A stretch of DNA of 64,000 nt from Flavobacterium terrae. Its GTDB lineage: Bacteria > Bacteroidota > Bacteroidia > Flavobacteriales > Flavobacteriaceae. The notes under the pieces are model-generated. The model was not told the DNA's origin. It did no database searches and saw only the letters and a list, made by a program, of their open reading frames with translations. Below, in pieces: positions 1 through 9,160 of the stretch. The DNA lies in assembly GCF_900142035.1 (NCBI RefSeq), contig NZ_FQZI01000001.1, forward strand, positions 558,001-622,000, in the 5' to 3' direction. Positions within the stretch are counted from its first letter, which is position 1; each line of letters begins with the position of its first letter. The position numbers were made by a program, and so were the translations under genes.

Positions 1-1299
1 CCTGATGCTACGCGTTGGTATATGATATCTAACGCAAACCCTTGGGATAACTTGAAATTTGACATTGAAGGTGTGGCGGAAGTACGTCGTAAATTCTTTG
101 GTACATTATATAATACCTATTCGTTCTTTGCGTTATATGCGAACATAGACGGATTTAAATATGCTGAGGCTGAAGTGCCTTTGGCAGAAAGACCTGAAAT
201 CGATCGTTGGATTTTGTCTGAATTACACACATTAATCCAATTGGTTGATGAGGCGTATGCAGATTATGAGCCAACAAAAGCTGCTCGTGCTATTTCTGAC
301 TTTGTTCAAGAAAATTTGAGTAACTGGTACGTTCGTTTATGTAGAAGAAGATTCTGGAAAGGTGAGTATGGAACAGATAAAGTTGCAGCATATCAGACAC
401 TTTATACGTGTCTTGTGACCGTAGCAAAATTATCTTCACCAATCGCTCCATTCTTCATGGATAGATTGTATAAGGACTTGAATGCCGCTACAACTAAGGA
501 AAAATTCGAAAGTGTTCACTTAGCAGATTTCCCTGTTTCGGTTGAAAACTTTGTTGATAAATCACTGGAAAGCAAAATGTTGAAAGCACAAACAGTTTCA
601 TCATTGGTTTTATCACTTCGTAAAAAGGAGATGATAAAAGTGCGTCAACCCTTGCAAAAGGTTATGATTCCTGTACTTGACAAAGTTCAACGTGCTGAAA
701 TCGAAGCGGTTTCTGACTTGATTAAAGCAGAGGTAAATGTAAAAGAAGTTGAGCTTTTAGATGATGCTTCTGGTATATTAGTGAAACAAATTAAACCAAA
801 TTTTAAAGCTTTAGGGCCAAAGTTTGGAAAAGATATGGGTCTGATTTCCAAAGAAATACAAGGTTTTTCGCAAGAACAAATCGCAGAAATAGAGCGAAAT
901 GGCGAGATTTCTATTGTTATTTCAGGAAATAATGTTAATTTAACAACTCAAGATGTGGAAATTTCTTCACAAGATATTGAGGGTTGGTTGGTTGCTAATT
1001 CAAACGGTATAACAGTAGCATTAGATATAACAATTTCTGATGAATTAAGAAAAGAGGGTATCGCTAGAGAATTAGTAAACAGAATTCAAAATATCCGTAA
1101 AGATTCTGGTTTTGAAGTAACTGATAAAATAAAGGTTACCATGCTTAAAGATGGTATAATTCAAGAAGCGATAGAAGCTAATTCAGATTACATTAAATCG
1201 GAAACCTTAACAGAAGAACTAGTTTTTGCAGAAAGTATCGATAATGGTACAGAAATTGAGTTTGATGAACTAAGAACTAAAATATTAATTTCAAAATAG
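1..1299 (+). CDS. ileS: isoleucyl-tRNA synthetase, C-terminal part (5' end outside window)
   Basis: This is the last 432 codons of isoleucine--tRNA ligase, which charges tRNA-Ile in the cytoplasm. The frame is open from base 1 (PDATRWYMISNANPWDN), so the gene begins before the window and the catalytic core is missing here. What remains is the end of the class Ia catalytic region, the helical anticodon-binding domain (NWYVRLCRRRFWKG near 100-115 of the visible part) and the long C-terminal extension of the large, eukaryote-like IleRS type usual in Bacteroidota. No C-terminal zinc finger is visible, consistent with that type. The DksA-like gene follows after 8 bp, so the two are probably co-transcribed. 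Confidence 0.96.
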   Translation, partial: PDATRWYMISNANPWDNLKFDIEGVAEVRRKFFGTLYNTYSFFALYANIDGFKYAEAEVPLAERPEIDRWILSELHTLIQLVDEAYADYEPTKAARAISDFVQENLSNWYVRLCRRRFWKGEYGTDKVAAYQTLYTCLVTVAKLSSPIAPFFMDRLYKDLNAATTKEKFESVHLADFPVSVENFVDKSLESKMLKAQTVSSLVLSLRKKEMIKVRQPLQKVMIPVLDKVQRAEIEAVSDLIKAEVNVKEVELLDDASGILVKQIKPNFKALGPKFGKDMGLISKEIQGFSQEQIAEIERNGEISIVISGNNVNLTTQDVEISSQDIEGWLVANSNGITVALDITISDELRKEGIARELVNRIQNIRKDSGFEVTDKIKVTMLKDGIIQEAIEANSDYIKSETLTEELVFAESIDNGTEIEFDELRTKILISK

Positions 1300-1307
1300 A
1301 GGAAATT

Positions 1308-1688
1308 ATGGTGGAAGAACAAATTAGATATTCTGATGCTGATTTAGCAGAATTCAAAGAATTGATCCAAAAAAAATTAGAAAAAGCTAAAGGGGATTTG
1401 GACTTAATAAAAAGTGCTTACCTTAATGACTTGAACAACGGGACTGATGATACATCACCAACATTCAAAGCCTTTGAAGAAGGAAGCGAGACAATGTCTA
1501 AAGAAGCCAATTCACAACTAGCAATTCGTCAGGAAAAATTTATTCGTGATTTGAAAAATGCTTTAATTCGTATCGAGAATAAAACGTACGGAATCTGTAA
1601 AGTGACAGGAAAACTTATAAATAAAGAAAGATTAAAGCTAGTTCCTCATGCAACAATGAGCATCGAAGCTAAGAACTTGCAACGTTAA
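1308..1688 (+). CDS. DksA/TraR-family protein with degenerate zinc finger
   Basis: A 126-residue protein of the DksA/TraR fold: an N-terminal coiled-coil hairpin (about 10-90) and a C-terminal region that aligns with the C4 zinc finger. Family members bind the RNA polymerase secondary channel. Only C97 (YGICKVTG) of the four expected cysteines is present; T100, S118 and A121 (ATMSIEAK) occupy the other three positions, so zinc binding by this site is unlikely. The acidic coiled-coil tip of classical DksA is not obvious. A GAGGAA tract precedes the ATG. It lies 8 bp after ileS and ahead of a terminator. The family call is firm; the role in transcription is inferred. Confidence 0.85.
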   Translation: MVEEQIRYSDADLAEFKELIQKKLEKAKGDLDLIKSAYLNDLNNGTDDTSPTFKAFEEGSETMSKEANSQLAIRQEKFIRDLKNALIRIENKTYGICKVTGKLINKERLKLVPHATMSIEAKNLQR

Positions 1689-1707
1689 TCTTTTATTAAA
1701 AGAACTG

Positions 1708-1732
1708 AACGCTCCTTTTTGGAGCGTTTTTT
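1708..1732 (+). terminator. intrinsic terminator after ileS-dksA-like
   Basis: AACGCTCC and GGAGCGTT form a perfect 8-bp stem around a T5 loop and run into a T tract. It lies 20 bp after the stop of the DksA-like gene. Confidence 0.9.
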
Positions 1733-1858
1733 ATGTAATAATGTTTATTTTTGTGCTTCAAATAAACAATAATGAAATCGCTCTGGCTATTAGTTGGTTT
1801 AGTATAATCAAAAATAAGCGATTACATTTGACAGCTAAAGAGCAATAAATATTTACAA

Positions 1859-2455
1859 ATGAATTTAAAGAAAGCCTATTTAATCGTCTTTTTGGTTTTA
1901 TTAATTGACCAGATTAGCAAAATATATGTAAAAACTCACTTTATACTTCATGAAGAGGTTGAAGTTCTTAGTTGGTTTAAAATCTTATTCATAGAAAATG
2001 AGGGAATGGCTTGGGGTGCTGAGATACCGGGAGCTTATGGTAAAATTTCTTTAACTTTATTTCGTATTCTTGCAGTTTTTGGAATAGGATATTGGTTGTG
2101 GGACTCCGTTAGAAAAAATGGATCAAAGCTTTTAGTTATTGCTATTTCTTTAATTTTAGCAGGTGCATTTGGAAATATTATAGATTCTGTTTTTTACGGA
2201 CGTATTTTCAATGAAAGTTCATTTGAAGTAGCAACAATGTTTACTAAAGAACCTTATGGAAACTGGTTTTATGGAAAAGTAGTGGATATGTTTTATTTTC
2301 CTATTATAAAAGATTTTCCTATGCCTGAATGGGTTCCGTTATTGGGAGGTAAAAACTTTACTTTCTTTAATGCCATTTTTAATGTAGCCGATGTTGCTAT
2401 TTCTACAGGTGTTGGAATTTTGATAGTCTTTAATAAAAGAGCTTTTGGTAAATAA
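1859..2455 (+). CDS. lspA: lipoprotein signal peptidase (signal peptidase II)
   Basis: An inner-membrane aspartyl protease that removes signal peptides from prolipoproteins after diacylglyceryl modification. The 198-residue protein has four hydrophobic segments and the family motifs in order: D17 in LLIDQISK, NEGMAWG (47-53), GNIID with catalytic D109, and FNVADVA with catalytic D178. It is longer than the E. coli enzyme (about 165 residues) because of an insert near 115-165, common in Bacteroidota. TAnnTTTG-like boxes occur at 1746-1753 and 1823-1830, but neither has a well-placed TTG. The window encodes several predicted lipoproteins that would be substrates. Confidence 0.95.
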   Translation: MNLKKAYLIVFLVLLIDQISKIYVKTHFILHEEVEVLSWFKILFIENEGMAWGAEIPGAYGKISLTLFRILAVFGIGYWLWDSVRKNGSKLLVIAISLILAGAFGNIIDSVFYGRIFNESSFEVATMFTKEPYGNWFYGKVVDMFYFPIIKDFPMPEWVPLLGGKNFTFFNAIFNVADVAISTGVGILIVFNKRAFGK

Positions 2456-2463
2456 TAGTATAT

Positions 2464-2497
2464 AAAGAAAAAGACCTCAAATGAGGTCTTTTTCTTT
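2464..2497. terminator. bidirectional terminator between lspA and the small lipoprotein gene
   Basis: A 16-bp perfect inverted repeat (2464-2479 with 2482-2497) whose outer arms are A-rich and T-rich, so it can terminate on both strands. It separates the convergent genes lspA and the 66-residue lipoprotein. Confidence 0.9.
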
Positions 2498-2498
2498 A

Positions 2499-2699
2499 TT
2501 AATGATTTCCATGTGCATGTCTTCTGGCACTTCTATCTCCAGATATTTTTTTAGCTTGCCCTGGAGGAACTCTCTTGTGTTTTACCACTACTGTTCTTGT
2601 AGGTCTTGGGTGATGAACATGAACACAACTTGAAAATAGTGTCGCTACTAAAATAAAAGCGACAAAAGTTAGGTTTCTTTTGTAAAATAGATTTTTCAT
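2499..2699 (-). CDS. small basic lipoprotein, unknown function
   Basis: A 66-residue protein with a signal peptide ending in the lipobox LFSSC (Cys25), so the mature form is a lipidated tail of about 42 residues. The tail is rich in His, Arg and Lys (VHVHHPRP, VVVKHKRVPPGQAKK). Similar short PPGQAKK proteins occur in flavobacteria, where some carry the doubtful name quinol oxidase subunit 4; nothing here supports an oxidase role. It stands alone, convergent with lspA, 29 bp downstream of the cyclo-ligase gene on the same strand. Confidence 0.75.
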   Translation of the reverse strand: MKNLFYKRNLTFVAFILVATLFSSCVHVHHPRPTRTVVVKHKRVPPGQAKKISGDRSARRHAHGNH

Positions 2700-2728
2700 G
2701 GGTTAAGTTTTAGGTTTTGCGAATATAA

Positions 2729-3292
2729 CTAAAACTTTATAACTCCAAAGGGTGTTATACAATAATCTAATTTTATATCAGTTTCTAAAACATCTTCAAT
2801 GACATCTTCTGGATCAAAGTAAGAAAGACCTATTTTTACAACATCTGCCTTGCATTCACTTAAAAATTTGTCATAAAAACCTTTTCCGTAACCAACTCTA
2901 TTTCCTTTTTTATCGTAAGCTAAAAGAGGTACAAAAACTACATCAATTTTACTTGTTGGAACTTCAATACCATCTTCTGGTTCTGGTATTCCAAAAGTAT
3001 TGACTTTTATTTTGGTATTATCGGTCAATAAATAATGTTGCATAGATAAATCTTCAAAATTTGATTTAGAAATCACTATTTCTTTATCTCTGCCTGCTAG
3101 AATTTGAAGAATGAATTCGGTGTTGATTTCTTTCTGTTTTTCTATTGGTAAAAAAAGATGAAAGTAAGTCTTATCCCATATAGGTAAATCAATGCAATGA
3201 TTTGCAATTAATAGACTCTCATTCATGATTTCATCAAAAGTGAGCGATTGTCTTAAATTTTTGTATTTAGTGCGCAGTTCTTTTTTATCCAT
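2729..3292 (-). CDS. 5-formyltetrahydrofolate cyclo-ligase
   Basis: This cytoplasmic enzyme uses ATP to convert 5-formyl-THF to 5,10-methenyl-THF, returning a storage folate to one-carbon metabolism. The 187-residue length is normal. The C-terminal signature RVGYGKGFYDKFL (132-144) forms the ATP/substrate site, and the basic N-terminus KKELRTKYKNLRQSL matches the family. The ATG at 3292 follows an A-rich leader. It is divergent from uvrC with about 80 bp between starts. The downstream small lipoprotein gene may share its transcript. Confidence 0.92.
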   Translation of the reverse strand: MDKKELRTKYKNLRQSLTFDEIMNESLLIANHCIDLPIWDKTYFHLFLPIEKQKEINTEFILQILAGRDKEIVISKSNFEDLSMQHYLLTDNTKIKVNTFGIPEPEDGIEVPTSKIDVVFVPLLAYDKKGNRVGYGKGFYDKFLSECKADVVKIGLSYFDPEDVIEDVLETDIKLDYCITPFGVIKF

Positions 3293-3373
3293 GGGAGCAA
3301 AAGTAAAAAGAAAAATTCAGTTAACTTTGTTCGTCTCTGAAATCAGAAAACAACAATTAAAATTCTTTACCTG

Positions 3374-5176
3374 ATGCTTTCTTCTTTAGAATTACAAATT
3401 CAAACTCTTCCTGATAATCCTGGAGTCTATCAATATTATGATAAAGATGGAAAAATCCTCTATGTAGGAAAAGCAAAAAATTTAAAGAAAAGAGTTTCTT
3501 CTTATTTCAATAAAGTGCATGATAATGCCAAGACTAATGTTTTGGTAAAAAAAATTGTAAGTATTAAACATATTGTTGTCCCAACAGAAACAGATGCACT
3601 TTTGTTAGAAAACAATTTGATTAAAACGTTACAGCCGCGTTATAATGTATTATTAAGAGATGATAAAACCTATCCGTGGATATGTATTAAAAATGAGCGT
3701 TTTCCTCGAATTTTTTCAACTAGAAAAATGATCAAAGATGGCTCAGAATATTTTGGTCCCTATACAAGTTTTAAAACAGTACATACAATTTTAGATTTAG
3801 TAAAAGAATTGTATCCTCTTCGAACATGTAATTTTGATTTAAGCAAAGCAAATATTGATAGTGGGAAGTTTAAAGTTTGTTTAGAGTATCATATTGGAAA
3901 TTGTAAAGGCCCATGTGAAGGCTATGAATCAATAACTAATTACGAAAAGCAGGTTCAGGCTATTCGTGAAATTTTAAAAGGAAATTTTAAGGAGAGTTTA
4001 AAAGAGTTCAAAAAACTCATGACTGATCTCGCCGTGGAAATGAAGTTTGAAGAAGCTCAAAAAATAAAAGAAAAGATAGAGGTCCTTGAAAATTACCAAG
4101 CTAAATCTACAATCCTAAATCCTAAAATGTCAAATATAGATGTGTTCTCAATTGTTTCAGATGAAAGTATGGCTTATGTCAATTTTCTTCAAATATCATA
4201 TGGAGCTATTGTACGTTCACATACTTTGGAACTTAAAAAGAAATTAGAAGAAACAGATGAAGAACTATTAGAGTTAGCTGTTGTTGAATTACGAGAGCGT
4301 TTTCATCTTAATTCTAAAGAAATTATTTTGCCATTTGAATTGGATTTTGGTGATAAAATAAAAGTTACCGTGCCTCAATTAGGAGATAAAAAACAAATTT
4401 TAGAATTGTCTCAGCGTAATGCGAAATATTATAGATTGGATCAATTAAAACAAATTCAAATTGTAGATCCAGACCGACATACAAATCGCATCATGGCACA
4501 AATGCAAAAAGATTTACGTTTGTCGGTAGAACCAAGGCATATTGAGTGCTTTGACAACTCTAACATTCAAGGAACAAATCCAGTTTCGGCTTGTGTTGTG
4601 TTTAAAGATGGAAAACCAAGTAAAAAAGACTATCGTCATTTTAATATAAAAACGGTTGAAGGTCCTAATGATTTTGCTTCTATGGAAGAAGTGGTTTATA
4701 GACGCTACAAAAGATTACTCGATGAAAATGAACCATTACCGCAATTAATTATCATTGATGGAGGAAAAGGGCAATTGTCATCGGCATTAAAAAGTTTAGA
4801 TGAGTTAGGATTACGAGGAAAAATAGCTATCATAGGAATTGCTAAACGTCTTGAAGAAATTTTTTATCCTGGAGATTCTGTTCCATTGTATTTGGATAAA
4901 AAATCGGAAACATTAAAAACAATTCAACATTTAAGAAACGAGGCACATCGTTTTGGAATTACTTTTCATAGAGACAAACGCAGTAAAGCAGCGATTCAAA
5001 CCTCTATCGAATTAATACCTGGAATAGGCGAAAAAACGATGATTACGTTAATCAAACATTTTAAATCTGTTAAAAGATTGTCAAAAGCGACTGAAAATGA
5101 GATTTCTGAGGTTGTTGGGCTTTCAAAAGCCAAAAAAATTATCGAATTTTACAAGGAATCCAATTCATCAAAATAG
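3374..5176 (+). CDS. uvrC: excinuclease ABC subunit C
   Basis: UvrC makes both incisions in nucleotide excision repair after UvrA and UvrB find the lesion. The 600-residue protein has the full order: GIY-YIG nuclease (DNPGVYQYYD to LYVGKAKNLKKR, about 13-40) for the 3' cut, a UVR motif that binds UvrB (VEMKFEEAQKIKEKIE, about 217-235), the RNase H-like nuclease for the 5' cut (IECFDNSNIQG, about 392-402) and tandem helix-hairpin-helix motifs (IPGIGEKTMI onward). A TAACTTTG box lies at 3322-3329, without a clear -33 TTG. The patatin-like gene starts 1 bp after the stop, so the two are probably translationally coupled. Confidence 0.97.
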   Translation: MLSSLELQIQTLPDNPGVYQYYDKDGKILYVGKAKNLKKRVSSYFNKVHDNAKTNVLVKKIVSIKHIVVPTETDALLLENNLIKTLQPRYNVLLRDDKTYPWICIKNERFPRIFSTRKMIKDGSEYFGPYTSFKTVHTILDLVKELYPLRTCNFDLSKANIDSGKFKVCLEYHIGNCKGPCEGYESITNYEKQVQAIREILKGNFKESLKEFKKLMTDLAVEMKFEEAQKIKEKIEVLENYQAKSTILNPKMSNIDVFSIVSDESMAYVNFLQISYGAIVRSHTLELKKKLEETDEELLELAVVELRERFHLNSKEIILPFELDFGDKIKVTVPQLGDKKQILELSQRNAKYYRLDQLKQIQIVDPDRHTNRIMAQMQKDLRLSVEPRHIECFDNSNIQGTNPVSACVVFKDGKPSKKDYRHFNIKTVEGPNDFASMEEVVYRRYKRLLDENEPLPQLIIIDGGKGQLSSALKSLDELGLRGKIAIIGIAKRLEEIFYPGDSVPLYLDKKSETLKTIQHLRNEAHRFGITFHRDKRSKAAIQTSIELIPGIGEKTMITLIKHFKSVKRLSKATENEISEVVGLSKAKKIIEFYKESNSSK

Positions 5177-5177
5177 A

Positions 5178-7376
5178 ATGAAAAAATCTTTCACACTTGT
5201 TTTATTCTTTTTTCTAATCTTTTCTGCTTTTTCCCAAGAACAAAAAAAACCTAAAATTGGTTTGGTTTTGAGTGGTGGTGGTGCAAAAGGATTGGCTCAT
5301 ATTGGTGCGCTTAAAGAAATTGAAAAAGCAGGAATCAAAATTGACTACATAGGAGGGACTAGTATGGGGGCAATTATTGGAGGATTGTACGCTGCTGGAT
5401 ACACGGCTAATGAATTAGACTCTATTTTTAGGGATGTAAACACAGATGCTTTAATTCAAGACAATATTCCAAGGAAAAATAAAACATTCTATGAAAAATA
5501 TAATGATGAAGTCTATGTGGTAACCTTGCCATTTCAAAAGTTTAGAGTAACTGTTCCTAAAGGATTGTCAAAAGGACTCTACAATTACAATTTATTAAGT
5601 AGACTTACCTATAAGTATAGACATGAAAATGACTTTAATAAACTTAAAATTCCGTTTTTATGTATTGCAACTAATGTTGAAAATGGTAAAGAAGTAGTTT
5701 TTAGAGAAGGTTCTTTACCTCTTGCCATTACGGCAAGCGGAGCATTTCCATCATTATTTTCTCCTGTAGAAATTTACGGCAGTTATTATATCGATGGAGG
5801 TGTAACCAATAATTATCCATTAGAGGAAGTTAAAAAAATGGGGGCAGATATAATTATTGGTGTCGATGTTCAAGATGGTCTTAAAAATATAAACCAAATT
5901 AATGGTGCTGCAGGTGTAGTTGTTCAGATATCTAACTTTCAAATGATTGAAAGAATGAAACAAAAAATTGCACAAACCGATGTTTACATTAAACCAAATA
6001 TAGAAGGTTACTCAGTTATTTCTTTTGAAGATGGAGAAGCGATTATACAAAAAGGGGTTGAAGCTGCACAATTAGTAAAGGATAAACTAGAGGCTTTAGG
6101 GACTAATTACAAAACAATTAAAGAAAATAGAGCAAAAGTTGATAGTCTAGACATAAAGGGTATTGGTGTTAACGGATTAAAAAATTATACAAGATCCTAC
6201 GTCTTAGGGAAATTAAGATTTAGACCAGGCGAGAAAATAAGTTATGAGGACCTTAGTAATGGAATGAATAATCTTAATGCTACTCAAAATTTTAGTTCTA
6301 TTAGCTATAAGTTAGAAAAAAGAAATGAGGCCGAAACATTGATTATTAATCTTCGTGAAAATCCCGTTAGAACATATCTCAAGTTAGCGTTACATTATGA
6401 TGACTTATTCAAGTCTGCTGCTTTAATAAATGTCAGTAAGAAAAATTTAATGTTCAAAAATGATGTTGCATCTGCAGACATAATACTCGGAGATAATATT
6501 CGCTATAATGTAGATTATTATATAGATAATGGATTTCATTGGAGTTTTGGAGTAAAGTCAAGTTTCGATCAATTTAAAAAGAATAGTAAAAATGACTTTA
6601 AGAACGGTATGTTAAAGTCAAAATTAGGATTAGATGAGATTGATATTGATTATCATCAGCTAACAAATCAAGCTTATGTTCAAACTATTTTTTTTCAAAA
6701 ATTCCTTATTGGGGCTGGTTTAAAGCATGAGTTTATAGAAATTAACTCAAAAACAGCAGAAAATCTTGTTCCAAGAATTGATAGAAGTAACTATTTATCT
6801 GCTGCTGGTTTTATGAAGTTTGATTCCTTTACTAATAAGTTTTTTCCTAAAAGAGGATGGTATTTTTTAGGGGATGCTCAAGTGTATATGTACTCCTCAA
6901 ATTATGCTAATGATTTTAAAAAGTTCACTCTTTTAAAAGCAGATATAGGTATTGTGGAAACTTTCTTTAAAACAGTTTCGGTTAAATTGCAAACAGAGGG
7001 AGGATTTGTTATTGGAGAAAACGTAAATAATATTTTTGATTTTAATCTGGGAGGATATGGTTTTCATAGATTTGGAAATTTTAAACCATTTTATGGTTAT
7101 GATTATCTTTCTTTAAGTGGAAATAGCTATGTAAAGGGAAGTGCATCTGCTGATTATGAGTTTTATAAAAAGAATCATTTGAATTTTACAGCAAATTTTT
7201 CAAACATTGGAAATAAAATTTTCGATAATCAAGAGTGGCTTACAAAACCCAACTATACAGGTTATGCTGTTGGTTATGGGCTAGAAACTTTTATTGGTCC
7301 AGTAGAAATTAAGCATAGTTGGTCTCCAGAAACTAAAAAACATTTTACTTGGGTTAGTGTAGGTTTTTGGTTTTAA
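5178..7376 (+). CDS. patatin-like phospholipase fused to POTRA and Omp85-type beta-barrel (type Vd-like)
   Basis: A 732-residue protein. After a signal peptide (about 1-19, cut before QEQKK) comes a patatin lipase domain with oxyanion loop SGGGAKG (32-38), nucleophile S62 in GGTSMG and catalytic D206 in DGG. A POTRA-like segment follows (about 320-400), then a barrel ending in aromatic WVSVGFWF, a typical outer-membrane insertion signal. This order is that of PlpD-type (type Vd) proteins, whose own barrel handles the lipase domain. I chose ATG 5178: it precedes the signal peptide directly and follows the uvrC stop by 1 bp, whereas the frame opens at 5097 inside uvrC. Substrate and surface exposure are not shown. 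Confidence 0.9.
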   Translation: MKKSFTLVLFFFLIFSAFSQEQKKPKIGLVLSGGGAKGLAHIGALKEIEKAGIKIDYIGGTSMGAIIGGLYAAGYTANELDSIFRDVNTDALIQDNIPRKNKTFYEKYNDEVYVVTLPFQKFRVTVPKGLSKGLYNYNLLSRLTYKYRHENDFNKLKIPFLCIATNVENGKEVVFREGSLPLAITASGAFPSLFSPVEIYGSYYIDGGVTNNYPLEEVKKMGADIIIGVDVQDGLKNINQINGAAGVVVQISNFQMIERMKQKIAQTDVYIKPNIEGYSVISFEDGEAIIQKGVEAAQLVKDKLEALGTNYKTIKENRAKVDSLDIKGIGVNGLKNYTRSYVLGKLRFRPGEKISYEDLSNGMNNLNATQNFSSISYKLEKRNEAETLIINLRENPVRTYLKLALHYDDLFKSAALINVSKKNLMFKNDVASADIILGDNIRYNVDYYIDNGFHWSFGVKSSFDQFKKNSKNDFKNGMLKSKLGLDEIDIDYHQLTNQAYVQTIFFQKFLIGAGLKHEFIEINSKTAENLVPRIDRSNYLSAAGFMKFDSFTNKFFPKRGWYFLGDAQVYMYSSNYANDFKKFTLLKADIGIVETFFKTVSVKLQTEGGFVIGENVNNIFDFNLGGYGFHRFGNFKPFYGYDYLSLSGNSYVKGSASADYEFYKKNHLNFTANFSNIGNKIFDNQEWLTKPNYTGYAVGYGLETFIGPVEIKHSWSPETKKHFTWVSVGFWF

Positions 7377-7475
7377 AAATGGATATTGTTAAATAAAAAG
7401 CAGAAAAACCTTTTTTTTGTGCAATTGTTTTCAAAAAAGCCTATTTTTGGGAGCACTAAACCAAAATTAAATTTT

Positions 7476-8924
7476 ATGTCAATTTGGAAAAGAAAATCGA
7501 TTACGCAACTTCTTACGGAAGCTGACGAATCGGAAAAAGGATTAAAAAGAACATTGTCTTCGAAAGCTCTTGTGGCCTTAGGAATAGGGGCTATTATCGG
7601 AGCAGGATTATTCTCACTTACAGGTATTGCAGCAGCAGAAAATGCAGGTCCTGCAGTAACATTATCTTTTGTTTTAGCAGCTGTTGGCTGTGCATTTGCT
7701 GGATTGTGTTATGCAGAATTTGCTTCAATGATTCCTGTAGCAGGTAGTGCTTATACATATTCTTATGCTACAATGGGAGAGTTTATGGCTTGGATCATTG
7801 GATGGGATTTAGTTTTAGAATATGCTTTGGGAGCTGCGACTGTAGGAGTTAGTTGGTCTAGATATTTTTTAGAGCTTTTAAATAAATTCGGGATACATTT
7901 GCCACCAAATTTAATTTGTTCTCCTTGGGAAACACTTAAATTAAGTGATGGTACTGTAATAGAAGGAGGTATGATAAATTTACCAGCGGTAATTATAGTT
8001 TCTTTATTGTCGCTTTTGCTTATTAGAGGTACTAAAGAATCTGCTTCTTTAAATAATTTCCTTGTAATTTTAAAAGTATCTGTAGTTATTTTATTCATCG
8101 TTTTAGGATGGGGATTCATCAATGAAGCTAATTATTCACCATATATTCCAGAAAATACTGGTGTAAAAGGGCAATTTGGTTGGTCAGGTATCGCTGCTGG
8201 TGCTGCAACTGTTTTCTTTGCATTTATTGGTTTTGATGCTGTGTCTACAGCAGCTCAGGAAGCTAAAAATCCTCAAAAAGGTATGCCAATAGGTATTTTA
8301 GGGTCATTAGTTGTTTGTACAATTTTATATGTATTATTTGCGCATGTAATGACAGGATTAGTTCCTTATCATCAGTTTGCTGGAGATGCTAAACCTGCTG
8401 CAACAGCTTTTGCAGTAACAGGATATGATTTCTTGCAAAATGGTTTAATTATTGCAATTTTAGCAGGATATACTTCGGTAATGTTGGTAATGTTAATGGG
8501 ACAAAGCCGTGTATTCTATACTATGAGTAGAGATGGTTTATTGCCACCTTTCTTTGGAGAAATCCACCCTAAATTTAGAACGCCTTGGAAAACTAACCTT
8601 TTCTTTTTAGTGTTTGTGAGTTTATTTGCGGGATTTGTTCCTGTATCAGATTTAGGTCACATGGTGAGTATTGGAACACTATTAGCTTTCGTTCTAGTTT
8701 GTATAGGTATCCTAGTTATGCGTAAAAAAATGCCAGATGTTCCAAGAGCTTTCAAAACGCCTTTAGTTCCATTTGTGCCAATTGCTGGTGTAGTTGTATG
8801 TTTGTATTTAATGTATTCACTGCCACTAGAAAGTTGGTTGCGTTTAGTTGTTTGGATGGCTTTAGGTGTTGTATTTTACTTTATTTATGGTAAGAAGAAT
8901 AGTAAAATCAATAAAGAACAATAA
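7476..8924 (+). CDS. APC-family amino acid permease
   Basis: A 482-residue inner-membrane transporter with about 12 hydrophobic helices. The first helix carries the APC-superfamily glycine motif GIGAIIGAGLFSLTG, where the substrate backbone binds; FIGFDAVSTAAQEAKNP in the middle is typical of the cationic amino acid transporter branch. I chose ATG 7476 (MSIWKRKS); the frame opens upstream at a TTG with a poorly conserved extension. It precedes tyrosine and tryptophan breakdown genes, which suggests an aromatic amino acid as cargo, but the family resembles cationic or broad-range transporters. The specificity is uncertain. Confidence 0.88.
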   Translation: MSIWKRKSITQLLTEADESEKGLKRTLSSKALVALGIGAIIGAGLFSLTGIAAAENAGPAVTLSFVLAAVGCAFAGLCYAEFASMIPVAGSAYTYSYATMGEFMAWIIGWDLVLEYALGAATVGVSWSRYFLELLNKFGIHLPPNLICSPWETLKLSDGTVIEGGMINLPAVIIVSLLSLLLIRGTKESASLNNFLVILKVSVVILFIVLGWGFINEANYSPYIPENTGVKGQFGWSGIAAGAATVFFAFIGFDAVSTAAQEAKNPQKGMPIGILGSLVVCTILYVLFAHVMTGLVPYHQFAGDAKPAATAFAVTGYDFLQNGLIIAILAGYTSVMLVMLMGQSRVFYTMSRDGLLPPFFGEIHPKFRTPWKTNLFFLVFVSLFAGFVPVSDLGHMVSIGTLLAFVLVCIGILVMRKKMPDVPRAFKTPLVPFVPIAGVVVCLYLMYSLPLESWLRLVVWMALGVVFYFIYGKKNSKINKEQ

Positions 8925-8945
8925 TAAGGTTCCTAAATATAATTT

Positions 8946-8975
8946 AAATCCCAAATTTTCATTTGGGATTTTTTG
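8946..8975 (+). terminator. intrinsic terminator after the permease gene
   Basis: An 11-bp perfect stem (8946-8956 with 8961-8971, core TCCCAAAT/ATTTGGGA) with loop TTTC and a T tract. The rest of the 236-bp gap to hmgA holds a GATATTTG box at 8999-9007 and a 21-codon ORF at 9015-9080 that I do not call as a gene. Confidence 0.9.
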
Positions 8976-9160
8976 TTTTAATAACTAATAGATTTTTCCG
9001 ATATTTGTAGTATTATGGAAACCACTTTCAAAGGTTTATTAGCACATTTAAAGTTCCTCATCAAGAGAAATCCTGAATGAGCGTTAGTCTTTTTTGATTT
9101 AAAACAAGAGTTTACAGTCAATGCTTTAAACTTTAATTCTAATTTTTAAACTAAAAAGAA

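Noticed and set aside
1772-1807. 11-codon hydrophobic leader ORF (MKSLWLLVGLV) before lspA
   Set aside because: Lies in an AT-rich leader of uncertain transcript start, with no attenuator hairpin after it.
9015-9080. 21-codon ORF METTFKGLLAHLKFLIKRN-type upstream of hmgA, behind a GATATTTG box
   Set aside because: Too short to judge without homologs; no clear promoter -33 element. It could be a real small protein but I cannot support it.
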